A model generated the notes under the pieces. It worked only from the letters and a program-made list of their open reading frames with translations, did not search any database and was not told where the DNA came from. A stretch of 39,316 bases of DNA from an uncultured Lachnospiraceae bacterium (lineage in GTDB: Bacteria; Bacillota; Clostridia; Lachnospirales; Lachnospiraceae): assembly GCA_937877165.1 (NCBI GenBank), contig CALEFO010000112.1:1-39316 (forward strand), given 5' to 3'. Shown piece after piece: positions 1 to 8,326 of this stretch; within the stretch, counting starts at the first letter, position 1; every line of letters begins with the position of its first letter. Made by a program: the position numbers and the translations under genes.

Positions 1-5
1 ATTGT

Positions 6-37
6 TATTTTCCTTTCTGCCGCAGCCTGTCTGCGGC
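6..37 (-). repeat. Hairpin plus ribosome-site block, copy F1 (window edge)
   Basis: On the minus strand this reads as a perfect 7-bp hairpin (GCCGCAG/CTGCGGC) followed by AGAAAGGAAAATA. A nearly identical block (29 of 33 aligned columns) lies directly before purA at 21472-21504, where its AGGAAAGGA is the ribosome site. Here the minus strand runs to the window edge ending in ...ACAAT, so a start codon right at the boundary is plausible: another minus-strand gene may begin just outside. A second small inverted repeat (CGTGAC/GTCACG, 41-56) lies between this block and the stop of the glycosidase gene. No good T-tail follows, so I do not call a terminator. Confidence 0.5.
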
Positions 38-67
38 GCACGTGACATCAGTCACGTTCGAGTGTAC

Positions 68-2131
68 TTAACGCATCGACAATTCCGTTCCGTCCAGGCA
101 GCGCTCGCACGCTTCCTCAAACGCAGCAGCGGCTGCCCATAGGTTATAGGAATACCAGGAGCTGTAGGAATTGCCATCCGAATCCTTCTGAATCAGAAGA
201 CCATCCGACGGACACCACCTTTCGGAAAGAACTCCGTACTGTCCATATCCGGTTTTCTCCGGATACAGCTCCAGTGTCTGCATCATCCAGGCCGTTCCAT
301 CCAGCGCACGTTCTGTATAATAGGGATCCTTACTCACACGTCCGAGGTAGTACAAATCACTGTCCACCAGCATCCCCATCGGATGAATGTGCGGATTGGA
401 AACCGAAGTGATGCTGCCGCCACAGGAATTCCATCCATCTGCAATCGGCTTGTACATAGGCCTTGTCCGGTACCCGTATCTCCAGAGGAATTCGTAATCT
501 GCTCCCTGCTTCAGTGCCTCCAGATACCTTTCCTCTCCCGTATATTCGTGAAGCAGTCTTGCCCCACGGATATAGGCAAGATTTCCTTCTTCATCCGGTG
601 ATTTCCAGGTGTCCATCGGGGTTCCGTTGCAGGTAAGGCTGCGGACGGCATCCCCATAATAGGCAAGACCGCGGTCTGCTGCTTCCAGGTACTTGTTCTC
701 CTTCGTCATATGGTAAAGGTAGGCGCAGCAGGGAACAAACCAGCAGCCTGCAAAGCCATTCCAATCAGCAACCTTTTTGCAATCCGTATGATAAGTGTAG
801 CCGAATGCTCCGTCCTCTCTTTGCAGTGCAATAACCGTATCGACTGTCTTTCTGGCGCTCTCCAGCCAGGACTCCGGATAGGTTCTTCCTGCGCGCCTTC
901 GGAAGTCAATGGCCTTCAAAAGCTCATGGACGGCAGTTCCCACGGTATAAGCGCAATGTACATCCTTAGCGAGGCCGAATTCTGCCCACCAGCCATTCAC
1001 TCTTCTTCCCTTTTCGTTCGCTGCCGTCACCTCGGTATGGGCAAGCCCCGAGGCCTTGTTGTAGCGGTCCTTCACCGCATCCGTATCAATGGGAGAGGTC
1101 AGATCATACAGAAGTCCGGAATCCTCATTCCAGCTCTCCGCGATTTTTGAAAACAGCTGCCCGCCTGAAGCAGCCTTGGAAAGAAGGCCGCTTGCTTTTT
1201 CACCCAGTATATTCTCTGCAAGAATCAGCGGATAAGCCAGCACTCCGCCGCCCGTCCAGCCGATTTCCTTTACATTTCTCCATGGATGGAGCACCGGATT
1301 CTCGGGAGGAAGGCAATTGCAATTGGTATATTCTCCGGACTCCGGGTTCCAGCTGATCTGAACAAAGCTGGTAAGGCAGCCCTCTACGGCCTCGCGGAAG
1401 GTTTTCTGATAGACAGGTCTCTCGTGCCGAAGCGCATATTCCCGCCGGATAATTTCATGAAGAGAAAGGCGCGGATTGGCCTTGTCCTTTGCCGGAACAA
1501 AATAAATTCTTCCTTCCAGTTCTCCTTCCCGTACCCAGTCACCCTTCGTTTCTCCGGGTGTTCTTTTGTTAATAAACGTCATTGGATCGTTGGTATAGCC
1601 GAAGGTGACGCCACAGCGGTCTGGAAGCTCTGCAAAAAGGCCATTGCAAACCGTTCCGTGCTCCGTTTCGATATAAGGATCCACCGTCACTGCCAGGGTG
1701 CCATCCTCAAGGCAGAGCGCCGACAGTGGCATCGCCGCACGGTCCGCACGGAATTCCCAGCGGGGTGACCGGAAAATATCCTGCTTTTCTCCTTCTTTTT
1801 TCTCGAAAAGAAGAGGAAATTCCCCCGCCTGCACTGCGTCTGCGTTGTTATCGCCATAAATGCAGCAGGGAATGACATGAAACGCCCTCTTATCCCTCCC
1901 TGAGGCAGAATCTGCGAAAGCGGTTTTGCCGATCTTCTCTTCCTCCGGACGAACGATCAGTCTTACCTTCGTCGGTTCCTTCGAGGACAGCCGGATATGA
2001 TAAGAGACAAAGCCCTCCTGCTGCCTGCAGGTAAGGGCAACCGGCCCATCCTTTCTGCATTCTTCCCATTGTCCGTTTTTCAAATACCAGGCAGCAACCC
2101 GGATTGTTTCATTTTCGATTGTAAGGATCAT
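68..2131 (-). CDS. Putative cytoplasmic six-hairpin (alpha/alpha barrel) glycoside hydrolase
   Basis: The product has 687 residues and no signal peptide. I chose the ATG at 2131, preceded by GGAAGGAAGG, over an upstream start at 2188 that lacks a ribosome site. The first ~270 residues look like a beta-sandwich. The remainder has the recurring helix pairs and aromatic/glycine-rich turns (WTGGG, NGWWAEFG, DGAFGY, DGWNSCGG, SSWYSYNLW) typical of (alpha/alpha)6-barrel glycosidases and lyases. It is the last gene of a YesMN-CUT1 locus, so it probably processes the imported oligosaccharide in the cytoplasm. I cannot assign a GH or PL family, a catalytic acid or a substrate. Other (alpha/alpha)-barrel activities such as uronyl hydrolase or epimerase-like functions remain possible. 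Confidence 0.6.
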   Translation of the reverse strand: MILTIENETIRVAAWYLKNGQWEECRKDGPVALTCRQQEGFVSYHIRLSSKEPTKVRLIVRPEEEKIGKTAFADSASGRDKRAFHVIPCCIYGDNNADAVQAGEFPLLFEKKEGEKQDIFRSPRWEFRADRAAMPLSALCLEDGTLAVTVDPYIETEHGTVCNGLFAELPDRCGVTFGYTNDPMTFINKRTPGETKGDWVREGELEGRIYFVPAKDKANPRLSLHEIIRREYALRHERPVYQKTFREAVEGCLTSFVQISWNPESGEYTNCNCLPPENPVLHPWRNVKEIGWTGGGVLAYPLILAENILGEKASGLLSKAASGGQLFSKIAESWNEDSGLLYDLTSPIDTDAVKDRYNKASGLAHTEVTAANEKGRRVNGWWAEFGLAKDVHCAYTVGTAVHELLKAIDFRRRAGRTYPESWLESARKTVDTVIALQREDGAFGYTYHTDCKKVADWNGFAGCWFVPCCAYLYHMTKENKYLEAADRGLAYYGDAVRSLTCNGTPMDTWKSPDEEGNLAYIRGARLLHEYTGEERYLEALKQGADYEFLWRYGYRTRPMYKPIADGWNSCGGSITSVSNPHIHPMGMLVDSDLYYLGRVSKDPYYTERALDGTAWMMQTLELYPEKTGYGQYGVLSERWCPSDGLLIQKDSDGNSYSSWYSYNLWAAAAAFEEACERCLDGTELSMR

Positions 2132-2177
2132 CTCTGACCTTCCTTCCGTGTTCGAAAAACATTGTTCCTCATTCTGT

Positions 2178-2232
2178 AACAGCAGCATACTGTTTCCACC
2201 CTCTGTGTCAGATGGAACAGCCTGCTGCTGTT
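2178..2232 (-). other. Intercistronic imperfect hairpin
   Basis: Perfect 10-base arms, AACAGCAGCA and TGCTGCTGTT (2178-2187 and 2223-2232), enclose a further imperfect inner stem. The element lies between the second permease gene (stop at 2259) and the glycosidase (start 2131). There is no T-run on the minus strand, so it is more likely an RNA processing or stability element that sets different levels for the two genes than a true terminator. Confidence 0.45.
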
Positions 2233-2258
2233 TGATGTCAAAATGCCAATATTTCCTG

Positions 2259-3134
2259 TCAGTTCTTCATGCCGCTTGTTGCAATGCCTTCTACAAAATA
2301 CTTCTGCGCTGCAAAAAACAGAATCATCAGAGGCACTACTGCAACAAAGGACATGGCCATCACCTTGCCCCACTGAACCACCGATTCCGAATCCAGCGAC
2401 AGACGAACAGCCAGCGAAATCGGATATTTCTTCACCGAGTTGATGAAAATCAGGGAGTTGAAATAATCATTATACGTCCACAGGAACTGGAACAGTCCTG
2501 CCGAGAACAGTGCCGGCTTCATCAGAGGAAGGATAATTTTCCAAAGAGTTGTCCAGCTGCTGCAGCCGTCGATATACGCAGATTCATCCAGATCCCTCGG
2601 GATTCCTCGCAAGAACTGAATGATCATATACGGGAAGAAGGAGTTGCAGCACAGAATTGCCGGTGCATAGAACGGCATATAGCTGTCAACCCACTGGAAC
2701 TTGTTGTACAGCAGATATCTCGGAATGATGACTACGGTGTTCGGCAGCATCATCATGGCAAGAAGCAGCGTGAACAGGAGCTTCTTGTGCGGCAGATTAA
2801 ACCTTGCAAACCCATACGCCACCAGCGTAGAAGACACCAGTGTCAGAAGCGTTGTCGGGATGACCAGAATGAAGGTATTCAGGAAGAACTTCGTATAGGT
2901 AAAGCCGGCGCTTCCCTTCCAGCCATCGATGTAATTCTCCGGATGCCATACCTTCGGCCACAAGGAAACAGATCCGAAGATTTCGCTGTTGTCCTTGAAG
3001 GTTGCAAAGAACATCCACACCAGAGGATACAGCAGGATCACACCAATCACGACAATGATAATGTAATCCAGTACGGAGGCTTTCTGCTTGAGATCCTCAT
3101 CGCTGATTTGTTTCTTTTTTTCTATTTTTCTCAT
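2259..3134 (-). CDS. Carbohydrate ABC transporter permease, MalG-like (CUT1)
   Basis: The 291-residue inner-membrane permease has six predicted helices: the first at about residues 22-44, the next at about 85-107 and 118-137. The conserved EAA loop that docks the ATPase is at about 183-203 (ESAYIDGCSSW...LPLMKP). Length and the N-terminal cytoplasmic tail fit the MalG/LacG side of CUT1 transporters. A strong AGGAGG precedes the ATG. It starts 14 bases after the MalF-like gene and is surely co-transcribed with it. No ATP-binding subunit is encoded nearby, which is usual for Firmicute CUT1 systems that share an MsmK/MsiK-type ATPase. Substrate is unknown; the adjacent glycosidase suggests an oligosaccharide. 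Confidence 0.9.
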   Translation of the reverse strand: MRKIEKKKQISDEDLKQKASVLDYIIIVVIGVILLYPLVWMFFATFKDNSEIFGSVSLWPKVWHPENYIDGWKGSAGFTYTKFFLNTFILVIPTTLLTLVSSTLVAYGFARFNLPHKKLLFTLLLAMMMLPNTVVIIPRYLLYNKFQWVDSYMPFYAPAILCCNSFFPYMIIQFLRGIPRDLDESAYIDGCSSWTTLWKIILPLMKPALFSAGLFQFLWTYNDYFNSLIFINSVKKYPISLAVRLSLDSESVVQWGKVMAMSFVAVVPLMILFFAAQKYFVEGIATSGMKN

Positions 3135-3148
3135 CGCAATGCCTCCTA

Positions 3149-4057
3149 TTACTCATCTGCATAATGAACCCAGAACTTGGACGAGCCGAACAGTACCAGG
3201 GTGAATACCAGAATAATGACGAATTCGATCCATGAGATGGCACTTGCATAGCCCATCTTGAAATAGCTAAAGCCCTGCTTATACAGCATAATTCCAAGGA
3301 CATTGGTTGCCTTCAGAGGACCGCCGCCTGTAATCGTGTAGGGAGAAGTAAAGTTCTGAATTTCCTGAATAGTCTGATTCAGCAGAGTGAAGAACAGAAT
3401 CGGCGAGATCTGTGGAATAGTGATGTGCCAGAACTTTGCAAATTTTCCGCCTCCGTCAATGTCAGCCGCCTCATACAATTCCTTCGGAACATTTTTCAGG
3501 GCTGCAAGGAGCATCACCATGGAAGAACCGAACTGCCAGATCTCCAGCATGCAAATCGTAGGAAGAGCCAGCTTCGTATCTCCGAGGAAGGAAACATTCG
3601 GAAGCCCGAGCTTCGTCATCATCGTGTTGAACACGCCGTTGTCCATGAACATCAGACGCCACAAAAGAGCAATGGCAACCGAGCCGCCGAACAGGGAGGG
3701 AATATAGTACAACGTACGAATCAGATTGATGCCGCGGATGTTCCGGTTCAGGAAAATGGCAACCAGAAGAGCCAGAATGACCTTTCCAGGCACCGTATAT
3801 AATGCGAACAGGATGGTGACCTTCAGGGAATTCCAGAATTCCCGGTCATGTGTGAACAGCTCCTTGTAATTGGCGAGTCCTACAAAGTTCAATGTGCCGC
3901 CAACGGTATAATCATTAAAGGAATAAATAAACGAGGTAATGAAGGGATACAGCTGCAGTACTGCAAAGCCAACCAGCCAAGGCAGTAAATATAACAGTCC
4001 TTTATAATCCCTTTTCGAATAATGCTGCTTTTTCACCGCAGCCTTTGCACCTGCCAT
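3149..4057 (-). CDS. Carbohydrate ABC transporter permease, MalF-like (CUT1)
   Basis: The 302-residue inner-membrane permease has a first helix at about 20-45 and an EAA loop at about 195-215 (YEAADIDGGGKFAKFW...IP), matching UgpA/LacF-type subunits. The ATG at 4057 has AGGAGG six bases upstream. A longer reading from 4123 would run through a transcription terminator-like hairpin and is rejected. It pairs with the downstream MalG-like permease to form the membrane channel for the solute-binding lipoprotein encoded upstream. The hairpin between the two genes probably keeps permease transcript lower than that of the binding protein. Confidence 0.92.
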   Translation of the reverse strand: MAGAKAAVKKQHYSKRDYKGLLYLLPWLVGFAVLQLYPFITSFIYSFNDYTVGGTLNFVGLANYKELFTHDREFWNSLKVTILFALYTVPGKVILALLVAIFLNRNIRGINLIRTLYYIPSLFGGSVAIALLWRLMFMDNGVFNTMMTKLGLPNVSFLGDTKLALPTICMLEIWQFGSSMVMLLAALKNVPKELYEAADIDGGGKFAKFWHITIPQISPILFFTLLNQTIQEIQNFTSPYTITGGGPLKATNVLGIMLYKQGFSYFKMGYASAISWIEFVIILVFTLVLFGSSKFWVHYADE

Positions 4058-4079
4058 CGTGCGCCTCCTCTTTCTGTTA

Positions 4080-4111
4080 AAAATCCCCTGCAAAAGGAAG
4101 CAGGGGATTTT
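4080..4111 (-). terminator. Intra-operon terminator/attenuator after the solute-binding protein gene
   Basis: The inverted repeat AAAATCCCCTGC / GCAGGGGATTTT has 12-bp arms and an 8-base loop. On the minus strand it is followed by a T-rich tail (ATTTTTAAC). It sits 45 bases after the binding-protein stop and 22 bases before the permease start. Partial termination here would give the usual excess of binding protein over permeases. Confidence 0.75.
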
Positions 4112-4155
4112 CGTTTCGATCATTCAGACTTTCCTGGAACAGGAGCCTGTCATTA

Positions 4156-5517
4156 TTACTTCTGGAGAGCCGAGAACTCGTCAATCACGGTTGCTGCGGC
4201 TTCCTCCGGTGACATCTGGCCGTAGCCGATGGCCTCCACCGTATCAAACAGGATTGCCTTTGCCTCAGAGGAAGAAGAAATCTTGTCGTTCGGTGTTCCA
4301 TTCAGTGCCATTGCATTTGTGGTTGCGTCCGTTACAACCTGTGAAATCTTTCCGTCCTCCTCGCAGATCTTTCTTGCCTGCTCGGTCGGAGGAACCGATC
4401 TGGTTGCTCCCAGGGTTTCCTGTGCCTTCTCATCATTGAAGAAGTAATTCAGGAAATCTGCTGCGACCTCCGGATTCTTGCAGGAATTCGTGATGGAGAG
4501 GAGCTGCGGGGTATTGGAAGCAAATCCATCGTCCTTGGCATCAGCCATAACCGGCAGTGCGCCTGCTGTATATTCATCATTCGGATTTGCTGCAACCATG
4601 ACATCCATCGTGGAAATGTAGCAGGGAGCAACTACATACTTGCCTGCAATCCAGTTGGCATCTGCCTGAATATCATCTCCTACATAAGAAGCCTGGTAGG
4701 ATGCGGGAGCAACCGCCTTGCTGTCATACAGCTCCTTTACATAGGTGAACACCTTCGTAAGTGTCTCCTCTGTTGTGACCAGCTTGCCATCCTCATCGAA
4801 GATCGGTCCCCCATACTGCTTCGCAAGGGGATAAACGAACAGGTTTGTAATATACTCCTTATTCGCGCAGAAGAGATAGGTCTCCGGATCCTGCTCCTGA
4901 ACCTTCTTTGCGTAGTCGATCCAGTCCTCCCAGGTAATTCCTTCCTTCGTCAGGTCAATTCCAAACTGCTCCGCCTTTGTGGTATCTACAAGAAAGGCAG
5001 GACCAGCGATGCCCGTAGGAAGTCCCAGCTGCTTTCCATCAAAATTACCATTGACGCGCTGCGCAATATAATCCGCATCAAAGGTAGACATATCAATGCT
5101 CGTCGTGTTCAGATCCACAAAGTAATCTCCGGCATCTACAAAGGTCGGCATGGTCTCCGGATCAATCTGTACAATATCCGGTGCCGTTCCGGAAGCAAGC
5201 TGTGTGGCAAGCTTGTCGTGATAACCGTCATTGGATCCGGGCTCCGCCTCGATGGTAACGCCGGGGTGTGCCTCTTCGTACTGATCAATGACTGCCTGCG
5301 TTGCTTCGTTTCTCTCATCGCCGCCCCACCATGCAAAGCGAAGCGTGACATTGCCGGATGCATCCGTTGCAGCCGTTGTCTCTGCCTGTGTTGCAGATTC
5401 AGCTGCTTCTGTGCTCTGTGCAGCGGAAGAATCCGCAGAAGAGCTGCTTCCGCAGCCTGCCAGCATGCCGATCGACATCATGGCAGCCAGAACAAGCGAA
5501 ATGGTTTTCTTTTTCAT
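4156..5517 (-). CDS. Sugar ABC transporter solute-binding lipoprotein (family 1)
   Basis: The 453-residue protein has a lipoprotein signal peptide (MKKKTISLVL...) and lipobox LAGC with the acylated Cys at 22. A Ser/Ala/Thr-rich linker follows (to about 52), then a family-1 extracellular solute-binding fold (FAWWGGDERNEATQ... GYHDKLATQLASGTAPDIVQID). It would sit on the outer face of the membrane and deliver a sugar or oligosaccharide to the two permeases. AGGAGGGAAAGGG precedes the ATG. It follows the YesM kinase gene by 132 bases, which hold a palindrome and a hairpin, so it may have its own regulated promoter. The ligand cannot be read from the sequence. Confidence 0.93.
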   Translation of the reverse strand: MKKKTISLVLAAMMSIGMLAGCGSSSSADSSAAQSTEAAESATQAETTAATDASGNVTLRFAWWGGDERNEATQAVIDQYEEAHPGVTIEAEPGSNDGYHDKLATQLASGTAPDIVQIDPETMPTFVDAGDYFVDLNTTSIDMSTFDADYIAQRVNGNFDGKQLGLPTGIAGPAFLVDTTKAEQFGIDLTKEGITWEDWIDYAKKVQEQDPETYLFCANKEYITNLFVYPLAKQYGGPIFDEDGKLVTTEETLTKVFTYVKELYDSKAVAPASYQASYVGDDIQADANWIAGKYVVAPCYISTMDVMVAANPNDEYTAGALPVMADAKDDGFASNTPQLLSITNSCKNPEVAADFLNYFFNDEKAQETLGATRSVPPTEQARKICEEDGKISQVVTDATTNAMALNGTPNDKISSSSEAKAILFDTVEAIGYGQMSPEEAAATVIDEFSALQK

Positions 5518-5584
5518 AAGTCCCTTTCCCTCCTGAAGTTTGATTCTCCGGTTTTCTGTCGCCCGGAAATTGCTTTCTTTGATG

Positions 5585-5599
5585 CTGTCATTATGACAG
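5585..5599. promoter_or_regulatory. Candidate operator palindrome before the solute-binding protein gene
   Basis: CTGTCAT-T-ATGACAG is a perfect 7-base-arm palindrome centred about 75 bases before the binding-protein start. Its position would suit an activator or repressor site. I could not define -35 and -10 boxes around it, and AraC-type regulators such as YesN more often bind direct repeats. Confidence 0.35.
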
Positions 5600-5601
5600 A
5601 A

Positions 5602-5625
5602 GCCTCCCTGTCCAGACAGGGAGGC
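5602..5625. other. GC-rich hairpin after the sensor kinase gene
   Basis: GCCTCCCTGTC / GACAGGGAGGC forms an 11-bp stem 25 bases after the kinase stop. The only T-rich flank (CTCTTTT) is on the plus strand, while the kinase gene is on the minus strand. As a terminator for the kinase it is therefore atypical, although it may still act as a pausing or processing structure. Confidence 0.5.
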
Positions 5626-5649
5626 CTCTTTTCATTTGGTCACTTTAAT

Positions 5650-7437
5650 TTATGAGTTTAAGCCGCTCAGGTACTCTTCTTTTGATTTGGTTGCAACTTT
5701 TTCGATCTGATTCAATGAAAGCTCAAAGGTCACGATCGTTCCCTGTCCCTTGATGCTGTGGATTTTTAACCCTGCTGCATCACCGAAGTACAGCTTCAGG
5801 CGGTTGTTCACATTCGCAAGGCCAATGTTATGAACGTTGAAGGTATTGATCCTATCCCGAAGCTGACTCAGCCCCTTGGGATCCATTCCAACACCAGTAT
5901 CGAAAACCCGGAAATGCACCGTATGATTTCGGGAAAAGACCGTCAGCTTTATGTATCCCTTTTCCCCCTTATCCCGGATTCCGTGAAGGATGCTGTTCTC
6001 AATGATCGGCTGCAGCATCAGGCGGAACACCGGCGTTGCAAGCAGTTCCTCTTCCACCTCATAATAAATGATGAACTGCTCTCCGAAGCGCATGTGCTGG
6101 ATGGCGACATATTTCTTCAGATATCCGATTTCCTCCCGAAGCGTAATCGGCTCCAGTGGATCCGCCAGAGCATATTTCAGAATATCCGCCAGATAGGAGG
6201 TCATCCGGATCACATCCTCCTGATTCTTGCTCCCACCGGCTGCCTGAAACTGAATCATCTGCAGCGTATTAAACATGAAATGCGGGTTAATCTGTGCCTG
6301 CAGTGCTGTAAGCGATGTCACCTCCTGCAAATGCTTTTTCTGCTCCAGCTCCGCGTTCAACCGTTCCGTTTCCAGATGCAGCCGGATGATATTGTTCAGA
6401 ATGGCCCCATATTCGTCATCGGCTTCCGGATCTTCTTCTTTACAGGAGTAATTGCCGCGCTCCGCTTCTCCCAAAACTTGAATAATGTGCTCAATGTAGC
6501 CAAAATTTCGCATGGTGGAAATATAGGACGTAAGAAGCGCAGCTGCTGCGCCTGCAGCAAGCATCAGCAATGCAGCGGGGACGTAATGCATCATCTGCCC
6601 TGCCACATAATGCCGCGGCAGAAGAGAAAGGATCTGAACCCGGAAGTCCTCATTGTTACTCTGGTGGATCAGGTACCAATGCCCCTCCACCTTCTCCCAT
6701 TTTCCCCTTTCACCGGCCCCAGGGAATTCTTCTTTGTCCGGAGTTGCGGCGACGTCACCCTCTCCCCAATCAAAAAGCGGCTCATCCTGCATATTGAAGA
6801 ACACGACCTTGCTGCCATTTTGCTGAATGGCCTGACTGAGCAGATTCTGAAACTTCCGCACGTCTACCTTCATCACCACAACGCCGCCAAAAAAAGGCAT
6901 CCTTTGCAGCATGGTCAGGTACTTCGCCGTTCCATTCTCATTTCTGTCCGATGGAAGCACCACAAGCTGTGTCTCTTCCTCTCCCATGTTCTGATAATAC
7001 TGATACCATTCCTCCCCACCGGTCAGAGCAGCAATCCCGCTCCCGGAAGAATAATAGTTATCATAATGGTCCAGATATAAATACACGCTCCTGACATAGG
7101 AGTAGGTCGTGAGGGTGCTTTTCAACGACGCATTGATGCTTCGAAGATTGATCGAATCCGCATAGGACAGATAATTTCTCTTCTCCAGAATTCGCTTCAG
7201 TGACAAAAGCATGTAGGGATTATTGGCGAATTGTACATTCTGCTGTGAAATGTTGTTCAGGGAAAGGTCCAGATCCGTATTGACCGAATTCACAAGCTCT
7301 CTTCCGCTGTTCTCCAAATCCTTATTCACGCGAATAAACGAAATCACCAGTGAAATCAAAAGGACGAGAGCAACCGGCAAAAGAAAGAGGAGCAGATATT
7401 GCCGAAATCGTCGAAAAAAATATTTGCGTTTCTGCAT
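5650..7437 (-). CDS. Sensor histidine kinase, YesM/LytS-type
   Basis: The 595-residue membrane kinase has TM1 at about 14-35, an extracytoplasmic sensor region at about 40-283 and TM2 at about 286-307. A short HAMP-like region follows, then the His_kinase domain with phospho-accepting His386 in AQINPHFMFNTLQ. The HATPase domain shows the N box (QPIIENSILHGI, Asn481) and G boxes (DTGVGMD, Asp513; GLANVNNRLKLYFG). This is the layout of YesM-type sensors of extracellular sugars. Its stop overlaps the end of the YesN-like regulator gene's stop by one base, so the two are translated from one message. The presumed role is to sense the sugar and activate the downstream transporter and glycosidase. 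Confidence 0.93.
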   Translation of the reverse strand: MQKRKYFFRRFRQYLLLFLLPVALVLLISLVISFIRVNKDLENSGRELVNSVNTDLDLSLNNISQQNVQFANNPYMLLSLKRILEKRNYLSYADSINLRSINASLKSTLTTYSYVRSVYLYLDHYDNYYSSGSGIAALTGGEEWYQYYQNMGEEETQLVVLPSDRNENGTAKYLTMLQRMPFFGGVVVMKVDVRKFQNLLSQAIQQNGSKVVFFNMQDEPLFDWGEGDVAATPDKEEFPGAGERGKWEKVEGHWYLIHQSNNEDFRVQILSLLPRHYVAGQMMHYVPAALLMLAAGAAAALLTSYISTMRNFGYIEHIIQVLGEAERGNYSCKEEDPEADDEYGAILNNIIRLHLETERLNAELEQKKHLQEVTSLTALQAQINPHFMFNTLQMIQFQAAGGSKNQEDVIRMTSYLADILKYALADPLEPITLREEIGYLKKYVAIQHMRFGEQFIIYYEVEEELLATPVFRLMLQPIIENSILHGIRDKGEKGYIKLTVFSRNHTVHFRVFDTGVGMDPKGLSQLRDRINTFNVHNIGLANVNNRLKLYFGDAAGLKIHSIKGQGTIVTFELSLNQIEKVATKSKEEYLSGLNS

Positions 7438-8171
7438 CAGCCTTGACTGCTCCCTTTCTGCCGATATTCCATCGGCGTACAGCCGTAATAATTCTTAAAT
7501 GCTCTGGAAAAGCTCTTGGGATTGTCATATCCGATGTAGTACGCAATGTCATAGGTTTTATACCGGACATCCGTCAGCATCTCCGCCGCCTTTTTCATAC
7601 GAATTGAGGTAAGAAGCTCAGAAAAACCTGTTCCCAGCTTGTCCTTCAGAAGACTGGACAAATAGGCGGGGCTCAGGTTGGTCAGGACTGCAGCCTCCTC
7701 AAGCCTTGCTTCCTTATAATGCTGCTCCAGGTACTGCGTAACAATTTTTCGAATGGATTCATAGTAGGAAGACGACGTACTGTCCTCTTCGGCCACATGA
7801 TTCTTCTGATCCAGCTCGGTCTTGATCTTGCCAAAGCATTCCAGCAGATCCTCGCTGTTGACCGGCTTCAAAAGATAATCCTCTACATTGTAGCGGATCG
7901 CACTTCGGAAATAGTCGTAGTTCTGATGACTGGACAGGAACACGATCCGGATCTGCAGATCCTGCACTTCCCGGCAAAGCTCAATTCCGGAAATCCCAGG
8001 CATTTCAATATCAGACAAAAGAACATCGCCGCCCTCGCGCTTCAAATAAGCAAGCGCCAGCCGCGGGTCCGTAAAGGACACCGCTTCGAAGCCGATCTTA
8101 TTCCAGGGAAACAACGAAGCAATGCCCTCTGCTATGGTTTTTTCATCATCTACAATGACAACTTTATACAT
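7437..8171 (-). CDS. Response regulator, YesN-type (REC plus AraC-family HTH)
   Basis: The 244-residue regulator has an N-terminal receiver domain with acidic pair Asp8/Asp9, phospho-acceptor Asp54 (LLSDIEMPG) and conserved Lys102 (YLLKP). A short linker follows, then two AraC-type helix-turn-helices at about 155-180 and 203-228 (IAYYIGYDNPKSFSRAFKNYYGCTPMEYR). It lacks the long central region of 500-residue YesN proteins and is the compact form. It overlaps the kinase gene by one base and is its likely partner; targets should include the binding-protein/permease/glycosidase genes. One of the five copies of the short leader repeat lies 13 bases before its start. Confidence 0.93.
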   Translation of the reverse strand: MYKVVIVDDEKTIAEGIASLFPWNKIGFEAVSFTDPRLALAYLKREGGDVLLSDIEMPGISGIELCREVQDLQIRIVFLSSHQNYDYFRSAIRYNVEDYLLKPVNSEDLLECFGKIKTELDQKNHVAEEDSTSSSYYESIRKIVTQYLEQHYKEARLEEAAVLTNLSPAYLSSLLKDKLGTGFSELLTSIRMKKAAEMLTDVRYKTYDIAYYIGYDNPKSFSRAFKNYYGCTPMEYRQKGSSQG

Positions 8172-8183
8172 GTTCTCTTTTTA

Positions 8184-8201
8184 TTCCTTGCTGAAGCAAA
8201 A
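8184..8201 (-). repeat. Short leader repeat, copy E (TTTTGCTTCAGCAAGGAA)
   Basis: The minus strand matches the window's recurring motif TTTTGCCTCAGCGRRGTA at most positions. Its AAGGAA lies about 15 bases before the ATG of the response regulator and may be part of its ribosome site. GGCAAAG 14 bases further upstream can pair with part of the motif. Confidence 0.4.
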
Positions 8202-8326
8202 TCCTCAAAGTCGGCTTTGCCGCATATCGCAGCATTTTATATGCATTTTCACGCAAATCATCCTTCAGGGCCGGAAATGTGCGATTTTATTTGGCTGCAG
8301 GCGCCCATCCTACAGACTCAGGATCC

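Noticed and set aside
5602..5625. Ordinary terminator for the sensor kinase gene
   Set aside because: The stem is strong, but the T-run is on the plus-strand side, opposite to the direction of the gene; kept only as an unclassified hairpin.
5830..7080. Plus-strand open frame opposite the sensor kinase
   Set aside because: The opposite strand carries all kinase motifs; this frame has none and no ribosome site.
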